A DNA stretch of 44,066 nucleotides from positions 1-44,066 of the forward strand of contig DBKH01000077.1 in assembly GCA_002297815.1 (NCBI GenBank), read 5' to 3'. This DNA is from Bacteroidales bacterium UBA755. GTDB taxonomy: Bacteria; Bacteroidota; Bacteroidia; Bacteroidales; UBA932. Under the pieces are notes generated by a model, which was not told the DNA's origin, searched no databases, and saw only the letters and a list, made by a program, of their open reading frames with translations. Below, piece by piece: positions 32,180 through 40,378 of the stretch; within the stretch, counting starts at the first letter, position 1; each line of letters opens with the position of its first letter. Both the position numbers and the translations under genes were made by a program.

Positions 32180-33724
32180 CTATAAGACAACCTTCCATCC
32201 ATCGATGCGACGGGCGGAGGTGGAGAAGTTGACTCCAATTTTGAATATCTTCCTGTGGTCATCGGTAAACGGGCGGGCGTAGCCTTTCTCCTCGATCTGG
32301 GCGAGGGCTTCGTCTGGGGTAGAGTCGGTCTTGATTTCGATGACATAGACGTAGCCCTTGGTTTTGATAAGGATGTCGATGCGACCGTTGGAGGTCGTGC
32401 GCTCTGTCTCGACATATTCCCCCATCAGCTCGATGATGATGTACATTGCGTACTGGAAGTCCTTTTCGCAGTCAGCTTGAATCTGGTAGTTGGCTCTGGC
32501 AAAGAGGGCGTCCAGGCGGGTCATGAAGCTTTCTGGGTTGCCACTGCGGATGTCCCTGGTCATGCGCGAGATGAGCATCATCGGAGTTTCTGATCCGACC
32601 GGGGTGTAATACCGCATCAGATAGTTCAGGAAACCATGCTTGACCTCCCTGTTCGGGAAGCCCAGACGATACATCTGGAAATCCTCGTCGTAACCCTTGA
32701 TGGTGAGGTAGCCGCTTTGATAGAGCAGAGGGACGGGGTTCAAAAACACAGTGTCCAGGTCCGTAAGAAGCGAGGAGTCGGCCTCCTGCTCAGACAGGCT
32801 CGTGATGTCATAGGAGGTGCTCTTCATCACCTTGACGAGGAACGACGGGGTGCCCGTTTCGAACCAGTATTCCTTGAACTTCATGCTGCCAAATGTATTC
32901 AGGAGGCTGAATGGATTATAGACCCCGATTGAGTCTTCGCAGAAATGATAGCCGTCGTACATCAGGGCAAGTTTCTGACGGCACTCTTCTTCGGAAAGAC
33001 CGTTGGCTTCGGCAAGTTCTTTGACACTTTCCGGGAAATAGTCCTTGAGGTCGGATTCCGAGACCCCGCAGATGTCCGTGTATCGTGCGTCCATCGAAAT
33101 GTCCGTCAGGTTGTTCAAGTCGCTGAACACGCTCATCTTGCCGAGCTTCGTGACTCCTGTAAGGAAGCCAAAACGGATGAAAGCATCCTTGCCTTTCATC
33201 ACACCGTAGAAGCCGCGGAGCGTCTCGCGCATCTTGTCCTGAAGCTCCGGACGGTCAAGATTGTCGATGACGGGCTTGTCATATTCATCAATCAGGATGA
33301 CAACTTGGTGACCGGTCTTCCCGTATGCGGCATCAATGATGTCCTTAAACCTGGCTGGATATGAGTCAAAACGTTGGGTGACGCCAAATTTGGCCTCCAT
33401 GTTGGCTAAATGCTGTGACAGAGTGACATCCAATGCGGACTCGTCATTGTACGACTCTCCGCTTAGATCGAAGTGCAGCACCGGGTACTCAACCCATTCC
33501 TTCTCCAGCGATGCGATGGCCAGCCCCTCGAACAGTTCCTTTTTCCCCTGAAAGTACGCCTCCATAGTTGACACCAGCAGGCTCTTGCCGAACCGTCTCG
33601 GACGGCTCAGAAAGTAATATTTCCCCGTCGCTGCTAGCTTGTAAATAAGCTCAGTCTTGTCAACATAGACATACCCGCCCCTGCGGATGTCCTCAAAACT
33701 CTGTATTCCAATCGGGTAAAGCAT
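32180..33724 (-). CDS. AAA-ATPase-like / PD-(D/E)XK nuclease protein, copy 2
   Basis: A 514-residue paralogue of the protein at 28908-30449. It has modified Walker A RPRRFGKSLL (41-50), Walker B ILIDEYDKPV (143-152), and PD-(D/E)XK residues Asp450, Glu463 and Lys465 (VIEIK). Start MLYPIGIQSF is fixed by a stop codon upstream (ATGAACTAA). Similarity to copy 1 is uneven: residues 1-88, 139-300 and 400-513 are nearly identical, while about 89-138 and 302-395 differ strongly. It is in the same orientation as copy 1, upstream of the hip operon. Role unknown; nuclease function is inferred from motifs only. Confidence 0.85.
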   Translation of the reverse strand: MLYPIGIQSFEDIRRGGYVYVDKTELIYKLAATGKYYFLSRPRRFGKSLLVSTMEAYFQGKKELFEGLAIASLEKEWVEYPVLHFDLSGESYNDESALDVTLSQHLANMEAKFGVTQRFDSYPARFKDIIDAAYGKTGHQVVILIDEYDKPVIDNLDRPELQDKMRETLRGFYGVMKGKDAFIRFGFLTGVTKLGKMSVFSDLNNLTDISMDARYTDICGVSESDLKDYFPESVKELAEANGLSEEECRQKLALMYDGYHFCEDSIGVYNPFSLLNTFGSMKFKEYWFETGTPSFLVKVMKSTSYDITSLSEQEADSSLLTDLDTVFLNPVPLLYQSGYLTIKGYDEDFQMYRLGFPNREVKHGFLNYLMRYYTPVGSETPMMLISRMTRDIRSGNPESFMTRLDALFARANYQIQADCEKDFQYAMYIIIELMGEYVETERTTSNGRIDILIKTKGYVYVIEIKTDSTPDEALAQIEEKGYARPFTDDHRKIFKIGVNFSTSARRIDGWKVVL

Positions 33725-33751
33725 ACGGCCTGTCCTTTAGTTCATTTCCTG

Positions 33752-33759
33752 CAAAGATA
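33752..33759 (-). promoter_or_regulatory. -7 box of ATPase-nuclease copy 2
   Basis: Minus strand TATCTTTG about 28 nt before the start, within the upstream block shared with copy 1. Confidence 0.6.
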
Positions 33760-33809
33760 AGAACTTTTTTGGACTAAGGAGCATTGTTTAGGACAGTTAT
33801 GACCATGAC

Positions 33810-33845
33810 CTCATATTCACGCCACATGTGTGACGGGAATATGAG
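33810..33845. repeat. 36-bp near-perfect inverted repeat
   Basis: CTCATATTC (33810-33818) pairs with GAATATGAG (33837-33845). Pairing continues inward through CACA/TGTG to a 17-bp stem with one mismatch and one wobble and almost no loop. It lies between the lipoprotein stop and nuclease copy 2. No T-run follows on either strand, so it is more like an operator or element end than a terminator. Confidence 0.7.
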
Positions 33846-33880
33846 AAATTCACTATTTGTGATTGTTTGGATGATTCGAT

Positions 33881-33895
33881 GCTTCGACAAGCTCA
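33881..33895. repeat. partial copy of the dispersed repeat
   Basis: GCTTCGACAAGCTCA matches the core of the repeats at 3925 and 6518, but the AGTGACC end is lost. It lies just downstream of the lipoprotein gene. Confidence 0.55.
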
Positions 33896-33918
33896 CCAAC
33901 AGCAAGTGCAGGCACAGA

Positions 33919-34341
33919 CTAGATTGCAGCATCGGTGACATCCGAAGGAATGGAGGTTTTCTTGTAGGTGTCCACCTCTCCGGAAGTGGAAGTAAGCGTC
34001 AGCTGAGTGTCGGAGGAAGAAAGTTCCACCTCGTAGGCCGAGCCCCACTGCTTGCCGTCGGAATATTTCCCTGAAAGGGTCGTCCCGTCCAGAATGTAGG
34101 TCCCTGAATATTTATGATACCTCCCAGTTCCCAGCATCTGGTACATTGTGAAAGACTTGTCACTCGAAAACGAGATGTAAACATCCACAGTCTGGCCACC
34201 TAGTGTGGCGGCCTTGGTCTGCACATTCACAAGATTCCACTCACCAGTAATGTCAAGTAGTTTTTCCTCTTTGCCACCTCCGCAAGACATAAGCATAGTC
34301 AAAGAGAATATTGCGATTATTAATTTCTTTAACCCAATCAT
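33919..34341 (-). CDS. small lipocalin-like lipoprotein
   Basis: A 140-residue lipoprotein. I start at ATG 34341 (MIGLKKLIIAIF), which overlaps the upstream protease stop in an ATGA; the frame extends only 2 codons further. The signal ends at LMSCGGGK. The mature domain begins DITGEWNLVNVQ and shows the GxW plus beta-strand pattern of lipocalin-like Bacteroidota lipoproteins (YSGTYILDGTTLSGKY). It is the last gene of the SusCD-protease locus. It may bind a small hydrophobic ligand or act as a protease chaperone or inhibitor; there is no direct evidence. Confidence 0.75.
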   Translation of the reverse strand: MIGLKKLIIAIFSLTMLMSCGGGKEEKLLDITGEWNLVNVQTKAATLGGQTVDVYISFSSDKSFTMYQMLGTGRYHKYSGTYILDGTTLSGKYSDGKQWGSAYEVELSSSDTQLTLTSTSGEVDTYKKTSIPSDVTDAAI

Positions 34342-36317
34342 AACCAACCTCCATTTTCACTTTTGAACGGTCTTACAACAACTGACACTGTCTGAGACAT
34401 CTCCATGCCACCGATGGCGTCATCTCCACCGACAGCCTCACCACCACCGACAGCTGTGATTTTGAATTTGGCAGCTCCGCATTTGGTTGGGTGGATAAAT
34501 AGACGGCCATATTTAATGTAAGGCTCCGCAGTCATGCCTATCGCCTCCGCATCAGCCTTAGAACACTCAACTTTCAAATAGGTCAGATTAATGGAAGCCG
34601 TTCCGAAAGCCTCAGAAAGATCAACCCACTGCTCCTTTCCAGTTTCAGCTGTAAGACAAGGGGTACCTTCAATCTTCATCATAAGCCGCCAAGCATCGAT
34701 TGAGCCGGTGCCCATCTTTTTGCGATAATTTGCCAAAGGCACTCTATGACTTTCACCGGCAGAAGCATAATTCTTCTTCCCTGCGGAAGCCAGTTTGGTT
34801 TCAAAATCATTAGCCGAAGAAAGTACCATCTCCTTAAATTCTTTTGCCGAATAATGCTTCCCTAGTTTCTTTGAATATGCAAGGCCGAGAGCCACCACTC
34901 CGGAGACATGAGGGCATGCCATCGAGGTCCCTTGCATGTAGCCATAGTCACCATTGCCAAGCTCAGAAGGAAGTGTGGACAGAACCATCGGCTTGTACGA
35001 AGTCCAAGGTGCCAGATAGGCCTCTCCTCCTGGTGCTGTGATGTTACAACCAGGGCCATAATTGGTGTAGTAGGCCGGTAAGTAATCCGGGCCAAAAGCA
35101 GAGACGCTTATGACATCGTTCAATGCACCCGGATAAGTCGCGTAAGGGTCGCCATCGTTGCCGGATGCGAAAATCGCTATGCCACCGTCAAGGACATCGT
35201 TGTTCTTCGTGGCCTCAAAGTAATGGATGGCATCATATTCAAGAGAATTATTCCCTCCATTGCCTTCCTTGTAGGCCAGATCCGATTTGAAAGTTCCTCC
35301 AGCATAGCCGAAAGAGCAAGAAATGATGGAGGCGCCCATGTCGGCAGCGTACTTGATGGCCTTCGCGACTATTGATGAAGATCCGCCCATGTTATTGTCA
35401 AATATCTGACAAGACATAATCTTCACTCCATCTCCTTTTCCTGATCCTCCAGCAACTCCACTCACACCGAGTCCATTGTTATTGACCGCAGAAATGGTTC
35501 CCGCACAGTGAGTCCCGTGACCGGAATCATTTGTTTTGGACCATGTTACAGGACCTTTACTGACAAAGTTATAGCCATGAATATCATCAATATAGCCATT
35601 TCCATCGCTATCCTTCCCATTCTCGGTTTCTTTTGGATTCGTCCAGATGTTACCTGCCAGGTCAGGATGGGTGTATTTCACACCCTCATCTACAACTGCA
35701 ACTATGATTGAATTGTCACCGGTAGTAATAGACCTCCACACATCTGCAACATTGATGTCGGCACCCTTATAGACCGAAGTAGCCACCGAGACATCCCCAT
35801 TGTTGATGTAGTGCCACTGAGCAGGAAGAGAAGGATCATTGAATATGCTCCCGGACGCGGCAGCGCGTGTAAGGACAGCATCATCCGGCACATACGGATA
35901 GGATATTCCGTCAGAGGCCTTTTTGTAGGTGACACCATACTCCACTACACTGACGGACGCGATGCTAGCGAATATTTCAACAGCGGACTGTTGGTCAGCA
36001 TCATCCGCCATCATGACAGAGTACCACCTGTCCAAACCGGACTGCTTTTCCAGATCCTCTTTCCCAGGCATTGACGTAAACACTTTCTCTATGCCAAGAA
36101 CGCCATCATGGCAAAGCGCATCTATTGTCTCCGCATCTGGAATCTGATTGAACTTAATCAGAATCTCCCGACATTGTTCACCAGCAGCTCTGGTGTTGAC
36201 TATCTTGCCGACATCCGGAACTGAAGGCTGAATCAAAGCCTCATCTGCCTTTTCAGAGCAGGATGCAGCCGACAAAACAGCTATCGAAATCAGCGTTAAA
36301 TATTTACAATTTTTCAT
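34338..36317 (-). CDS. S8 subtilisin-like protease, surface lipoprotein
   Basis: A 659-residue protease starting at MKNCKYLTLI; the frame opens 6 codons earlier. Lipobox Cys20 (LSAASC) is followed by acidic and basic residues (SEKADE). Then come an inhibitor-like prodomain (about 45-130, similar in layout to the protease at 26279-28861) and the S8 domain with Asp210 (VAVVDEGVKY), His267 (DSGHGTHCAGT), Asn387 (ASGNDG) and Ser465 (MQGTSMACPHVSG). A DSDGNGYIDD segment (237-246) looks like a calcium loop. The C-terminal 110 residues form a small beta domain; there is no T9SS sorting domain. It follows SusC, SusD and a surface lipoprotein, so it probably feeds peptides to that transporter. Confidence 0.92.
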   Translation of the reverse strand: MKNCKYLTLISIAVLSAASCSEKADEALIQPSVPDVGKIVNTRAAGEQCREILIKFNQIPDAETIDALCHDGVLGIEKVFTSMPGKEDLEKQSGLDRWYSVMMADDADQQSAVEIFASIASVSVVEYGVTYKKASDGISYPYVPDDAVLTRAAASGSIFNDPSLPAQWHYINNGDVSVATSVYKGADINVADVWRSITTGDNSIIVAVVDEGVKYTHPDLAGNIWTNPKETENGKDSDGNGYIDDIHGYNFVSKGPVTWSKTNDSGHGTHCAGTISAVNNNGLGVSGVAGGSGKGDGVKIMSCQIFDNNMGGSSSIVAKAIKYAADMGASIISCSFGYAGGTFKSDLAYKEGNGGNNSLEYDAIHYFEATKNNDVLDGGIAIFASGNDGDPYATYPGALNDVISVSAFGPDYLPAYYTNYGPGCNITAPGGEAYLAPWTSYKPMVLSTLPSELGNGDYGYMQGTSMACPHVSGVVALGLAYSKKLGKHYSAKEFKEMVLSSANDFETKLASAGKKNYASAGESHRVPLANYRKKMGTGSIDAWRLMMKIEGTPCLTAETGKEQWVDLSEAFGTASINLTYLKVECSKADAEAIGMTAEPYIKYGRLFIHPTKCGAAKFKITAVGGGEAVGGDDAIGGMEMSQTVSVVVRPFKSENGGWL

Positions 36318-36334
36318 GTGTATTAAGATTAACA

Positions 36335-36365
36335 AGACCCGCCCTGAGGTTTTCAGGCCGGGTCT
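36335..36365 (-). terminator. hairpin between the surface lipoprotein and the protease
   Basis: AGACCCG... (36335-36347) pairs with 36353-36365 over 13 bp with one mismatch and a 5-nt loop, 25 nt after the lipoprotein stop. On the minus strand the sequence after the stem is T-rich but broken (TGTTAATCTTAAT). It probably gives partial termination within the operon or protects the upstream mRNA. Confidence 0.6.
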
Positions 36366-36389
36366 CGAAACTAATATTCTGTGGTATTA

Positions 36390-38681
36390 CTACCTTTCAA
36401 TCTTATGCAAATCACTGATAATGTTAGATTTATCAAACGACACAGATTTAGTTGAAGCCTGAATCGCCCTTGAAGAGAAGTTAGCGGTTCTTACCTCACG
36501 CTCAGCAGAGATTCCTGCAGGTCTTCCCACTGGATTGACAGATTTCTCAATGACAGCTTTCTTGAAGTCGAGGGACTTTCCGAAAGTGAAGTTCTTCATT
36601 GAAACCTGAGGCTGAGAGGCTGCCTTTGCTGCCGCAGAGGTGAAGGTTACATCCTGATTCAAAGCGAATGGCTCGACCGTCCAACCAAAATAACCAGCCT
36701 GCACAACATAGGCAAGACAGAAGTTAAATGTCTTTGTTGAAGCATCATAGTAGCTATCAACAAGTTTGCTATAATCTGCATATTCCTCTGGATCAAAGTA
36801 TGACTTGGCCTCTACCGCATATATTGAACCATAAGAGCTGTGATCTGCTCCTGTATAATTAATAGGAACTACCACCTTTCCTGTAGCAGGGTCATAAGTG
36901 AATGTGAAGTCAACATTGTTCCCCCAGTGCTCAATGACATAAGTGTTCTTATAATTAGGGTCCTTGAACACTTCCAAACCAGGATCCGGAACTGGAATGA
37001 CATTGCCTTTTTCATCCTCATCAGCGAAAAGGAAATTGTAAGTGAAGGTTCCAGTTCCCACTTTCACTCTTGGAAGACCGTCTGTTGTAACCTCAGCTGC
37101 TACTAAATCAGAGGCATAACCATTGGTTCCCCAAACAACAAGAGTGTAGCTTGTCAAAGCGGAAAGACCTGTCACAAGATCAGAGTAGCCATAACTGTTG
37201 ACAACTGTCACAAGGCTGTCACCGACAGACTCCAGATTAGAGAAGATGTCTTCCTCTGTCGCACCAGCAAGAGAAGATGTCTTGAAGACACCCATCTTCA
37301 CGTCCACGAGATCCTTGCCATAGATGTAGAAGAGAGCGGAGTTGATTCTGGTGTGGCCTTGACCGGCATATCTTGAGGTAAGCTCAAGACCAGCGCTGAT
37401 GTTGACCTTATAGTTAGCCTCCTCTCCCTTAGCTACATAGCAGAACTCAACGTCAGTGCTCTCCTGAGCCTTGCCGTCAGCATCAAATGAGACAGCTACC
37501 AGAGTGTAAACACCTGACTTTTCGAATGAGAGCGCGACAGCTTTGGACTCTGGAACGGCCTGAGCGGAAGTTTCTGTTCCGTCAGCAATTGCCTCTGCGT
37601 TCTTCTGTTTGGCAGCTGTGCTGAGAGCACCCTCATAGACAGCGTACTTAGCGGAAGCAACATCAGCACCAAAGGTAAATTCAACAGGAATTTCTCCATT
37701 AGCAGTCTCACCGGCCACAGCCTCGATAGTGTAGTCAGTAAGGACAGCACCAGGGAAAGTGATCACGATTGAAGCCTCTTGGCTACCATCCCATCCTCCG
37801 ATGCCATTCATGTAGTAGAACGGAGCAATCTGAACACCGGCAGGAAGGCCATTTTCCTGATACTGGAGGACAGTGTTGTACGACCAATCATCCTCATTAT
37901 TAAGGTAACTATTGAATCCACCCGGATGCATCAGCCAAACCTTCGCATTGTAGGTTGTGTTGGTGTAGCCAGTGTTGAAATCATCGTAGAAAACAAGATC
38001 TTTCTTTGTGATCTTCGTTTCAGCCTTAGTTCCAGGGAAGACCACATCACCAGGCTTAAGGATGCGGAAGACAAACCATTCGCTGCCATCTACGAAGTTA
38101 GTGTAACGCTTTGAGAACGGATTCTCCAATCTAAAGAGGTTCTTGTCATTGTCATTCTGGTAAATCTCGGCAGCCTTCTCGTGGTCCTGCTCCACAGTGA
38201 ATCCCCACATGAAATTCTCGGTGAAAGCGACTTTGCCCAGCAGATTCCACTTCTCTCTGATAACTGAGAAATCAATCGCGATCGGATTGCTGTTGTACTT
38301 TGAAGCGTACTGTGGGTCTGTAATTTCAAAGTTAAGGCCATAAGATATTCCAACTCCGATTTTGTCAAAAGTCAGTTCGATGCTGCTCTCGCTCTGCCCA
38401 TCTTCGAATCTGAGTTCTGAGACAGTGAACAATCCACTTGTGTCCGAAACCGTAATAGGAACGGTAATGCTACCACTCGTAACTGTACGCATGACGGCTA
38501 TCGTTGCCTTGGTAGGCTCTGCCGGATCCAAAACCAAGTCTGTCTCCTGCGCAGGGAAATAAACCCCGTAGCAACCATCAACTTCTGGCTCGCCAGGCTG
38601 ATGCTCTTCCTCCTTGGCGCAGGAGAGCATCAGTGCTGACATAGCAAGAAACGACAATGTGTATTTAAATATATTTTTCAT
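36390..38681 (-). CDS. large surface lipoprotein of the SusCD locus
   Basis: A 763-residue lipoprotein (start MKNIFKYTLS; another ATG 6 nt upstream). Cys21 follows SALMLS, and AKEEE after it suits surface display. The chain is nearly all beta. An N-terminal Calx-beta or Ig-like region (about 35-135, VYFPAQETDLVLDPAEPTKA) is followed by several beta modules including an Fn3-like stretch (LSALTSYTLVVWGTNGYASD). The C-terminal 60 residues are basic and Ser-rich. It occupies the place of SusE/SusF or the RagB-associated lipoproteins, 32 bp after susD, so it likely binds substrate at the surface. I recognise no enzyme motif and no specific family. Confidence 0.75.
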   Translation of the reverse strand: MKNIFKYTLSFLAMSALMLSCAKEEEHQPGEPEVDGCYGVYFPAQETDLVLDPAEPTKATIAVMRTVTSGSITVPITVSDTSGLFTVSELRFEDGQSESSIELTFDKIGVGISYGLNFEITDPQYASKYNSNPIAIDFSVIREKWNLLGKVAFTENFMWGFTVEQDHEKAAEIYQNDNDKNLFRLENPFSKRYTNFVDGSEWFVFRILKPGDVVFPGTKAETKITKKDLVFYDDFNTGYTNTTYNAKVWLMHPGGFNSYLNNEDDWSYNTVLQYQENGLPAGVQIAPFYYMNGIGGWDGSQEASIVITFPGAVLTDYTIEAVAGETANGEIPVEFTFGADVASAKYAVYEGALSTAAKQKNAEAIADGTETSAQAVPESKAVALSFEKSGVYTLVAVSFDADGKAQESTDVEFCYVAKGEEANYKVNISAGLELTSRYAGQGHTRINSALFYIYGKDLVDVKMGVFKTSSLAGATEEDIFSNLESVGDSLVTVVNSYGYSDLVTGLSALTSYTLVVWGTNGYASDLVAAEVTTDGLPRVKVGTGTFTYNFLFADEDEKGNVIPVPDPGLEVFKDPNYKNTYVIEHWGNNVDFTFTYDPATGKVVVPINYTGADHSSYGSIYAVEAKSYFDPEEYADYSKLVDSYYDASTKTFNFCLAYVVQAGYFGWTVEPFALNQDVTFTSAAAKAASQPQVSMKNFTFGKSLDFKKAVIEKSVNPVGRPAGISAEREVRTANFSSRAIQASTKSVSFDKSNIISDLHKIER

Positions 38682-38719
38682 ATTCATTCAATTTGATTCG
38701 TATGTCCTATGTGATAGAT

Positions 38720-40360
38720 TTAGTCTGTGACACCGTCACGAAGTGAGGCATTCTGTCCGCTGACAGGTTTTGCACCACCCTCATTGTCAACGATGGCCAG
38801 ATTGGTGTTTAACTCATCGGTGCAGAAGCGGAGAAGCCACCATCCATCATCAGCAGTCATGTTGAAGCGGAAAGCCTCAGGCCAGTTGCTGTCTGATCCG
38901 TGGAAGCGGACAAGTGGCTTATTAAGGCGTCTTGCGTCAGAATTTGAGAATCCCTCACCCCAAAGCTCGACTCTTCTCTGGAACCAGACCTCATTCTCAA
39001 TCGTGCGTCCTGTGGCCTCTGCGTTGTACTGAGGGTCGCGGTAAGTCTTCACGAAGTCATTGAGAATCTTTACACCAGCAGCGGTCTGACCACTCTTAAT
39101 AAGTCCTTCAGCCTGAATGAGAAGCATCTCTTCAACTCTCATGAACGGCCAGTCCTCCTCGTTGGTTGTCCCACCGATGGTGTACATTCCGAACTTAACG
39201 TTGGTGTAAGGCAGGAAGATCATTTTCTCATCTGTAACCTCTTCGGTAGCAATCTGCTGTCCTTTAAGACTACCCCAAGTAAGACCATCAAGGAGCGGAG
39301 AATAAAGATCATTGTTGACCCACCATCCCTTACGGACATCGCTGTCAGGAATCTTGTTGTAAAGCAGATTGTTGATGCAGAAATATGACTGAGTTCCAGC
39401 TGAATAAGAATTAGCGGAGAAAGAGCGAATCCAAGATGAAGATGTAGCATAAGGGAAAGTCTTGGCGACATCCATTGTCATGTCATAGCCCCAAAGCCAG
39501 TTGTGGTCAGCGATGTTGTAGAACGAAGGTGTAGAGACCTCCGCGATGCTTGCAGGAGTGTAGCCTTCAGCTGCCAGTGCAGCATCAGATGCAGCCTCAG
39601 CATATTTGCCCATGTCAAGATTGGCTCTTGCACGAAGTCCGTAGGCAACCTGCCTGTCAATCTTTGATTTATCAGGCCTAGTGTAACCTTCAAGGTTTGT
39701 GATCGCGAAATCAAGGTCTGAGATGATCTGGTCATAGATTTCCTTAACAGAAGCACGTGGGTTATTCGTGAAGTCGGTTGTGGTCTCAGTAACGAGCGGA
39801 ACACAAGGCTTGTCAGCGGATGTCTGGTAGTTGAACTGGAAGTAAGGAGCGATGTTCAAGTAGCAGAATGCTCTGACTGCATAAGCCTGAGCGACCTTGT
39901 ACCTGATTTCAGCCGAAGTCTCCGCTGTGATTTCGCCATAAGCCTTGATCACATCGTTAGCCCTAGCGACCTCGTCATAGACTCCACGGTAACGGATGTA
40001 CGGATTGGCGTAGTCAGCGTTACGGGAAGAAAGCTCAGAGCATGTGGAGAACCAGTTGTAATTATTGTTCTGTCCTACGATGTCCGCTGCCTCTAGATCA
40101 TTCGAGAAAGCCATCATCACGAATCCGAAGTCGTCTGGACGATTGGACGAGAACCTACCGAAAGAAAGAGGGTCTCCAAGTTTGGTAAACATGCCACTAA
40201 ACGTTGCATCTGCCCTGCCAGGAATGATGGATGTTGTTGCCTTAAGCTGACTCTCAAGCATTGTACCTCCCTCAGGGACAATGTCATCAATGTCCGAGCA
40301 AGCTCCTAAAGCCGCCATAGCAGCGATAGCGAGGATTGAAGTATATTTATTGTTTTTCAT
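38720..40360 (-). CDS. susD: SusD/RagB family nutrient-binding lipoprotein
   Basis: A 546-residue SusD/RagB protein with lipidation at Cys21 (LGACSDIDD). The TPR-rich helical core is visible (YRGVYDEVARANDVIKAYGE; RYKVAQAYAVRAFCYLNIAPYF; IDRQVAYGLRARANLDMGKYAEAASDAALAAEGY), and the C-terminal region has EEDWPFMRVEEMLLIQAEGLIKSG and NEVWFQRRVELWGEGF. SusD proteins form a hinged lid over the SusC barrel and capture ligand. It lies 18 bp after susC. With a protease downstream rather than glycoside hydrolases, the pair resembles peptide-importing RagAB more than a glycan system. Confidence 0.95.
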   Translation of the reverse strand: MKNNKYTSILAIAAMAALGACSDIDDIVPEGGTMLESQLKATTSIIPGRADATFSGMFTKLGDPLSFGRFSSNRPDDFGFVMMAFSNDLEAADIVGQNNNYNWFSTCSELSSRNADYANPYIRYRGVYDEVARANDVIKAYGEITAETSAEIRYKVAQAYAVRAFCYLNIAPYFQFNYQTSADKPCVPLVTETTTDFTNNPRASVKEIYDQIISDLDFAITNLEGYTRPDKSKIDRQVAYGLRARANLDMGKYAEAASDAALAAEGYTPASIAEVSTPSFYNIADHNWLWGYDMTMDVAKTFPYATSSSWIRSFSANSYSAGTQSYFCINNLLYNKIPDSDVRKGWWVNNDLYSPLLDGLTWGSLKGQQIATEEVTDEKMIFLPYTNVKFGMYTIGGTTNEEDWPFMRVEEMLLIQAEGLIKSGQTAAGVKILNDFVKTYRDPQYNAEATGRTIENEVWFQRRVELWGEGFSNSDARRLNKPLVRFHGSDSNWPEAFRFNMTADDGWWLLRFCTDELNTNLAIVDNEGGAKPVSGQNASLRDGVTD

Positions 40361-40378
40361 TGTAATGTCCTTTTAATA

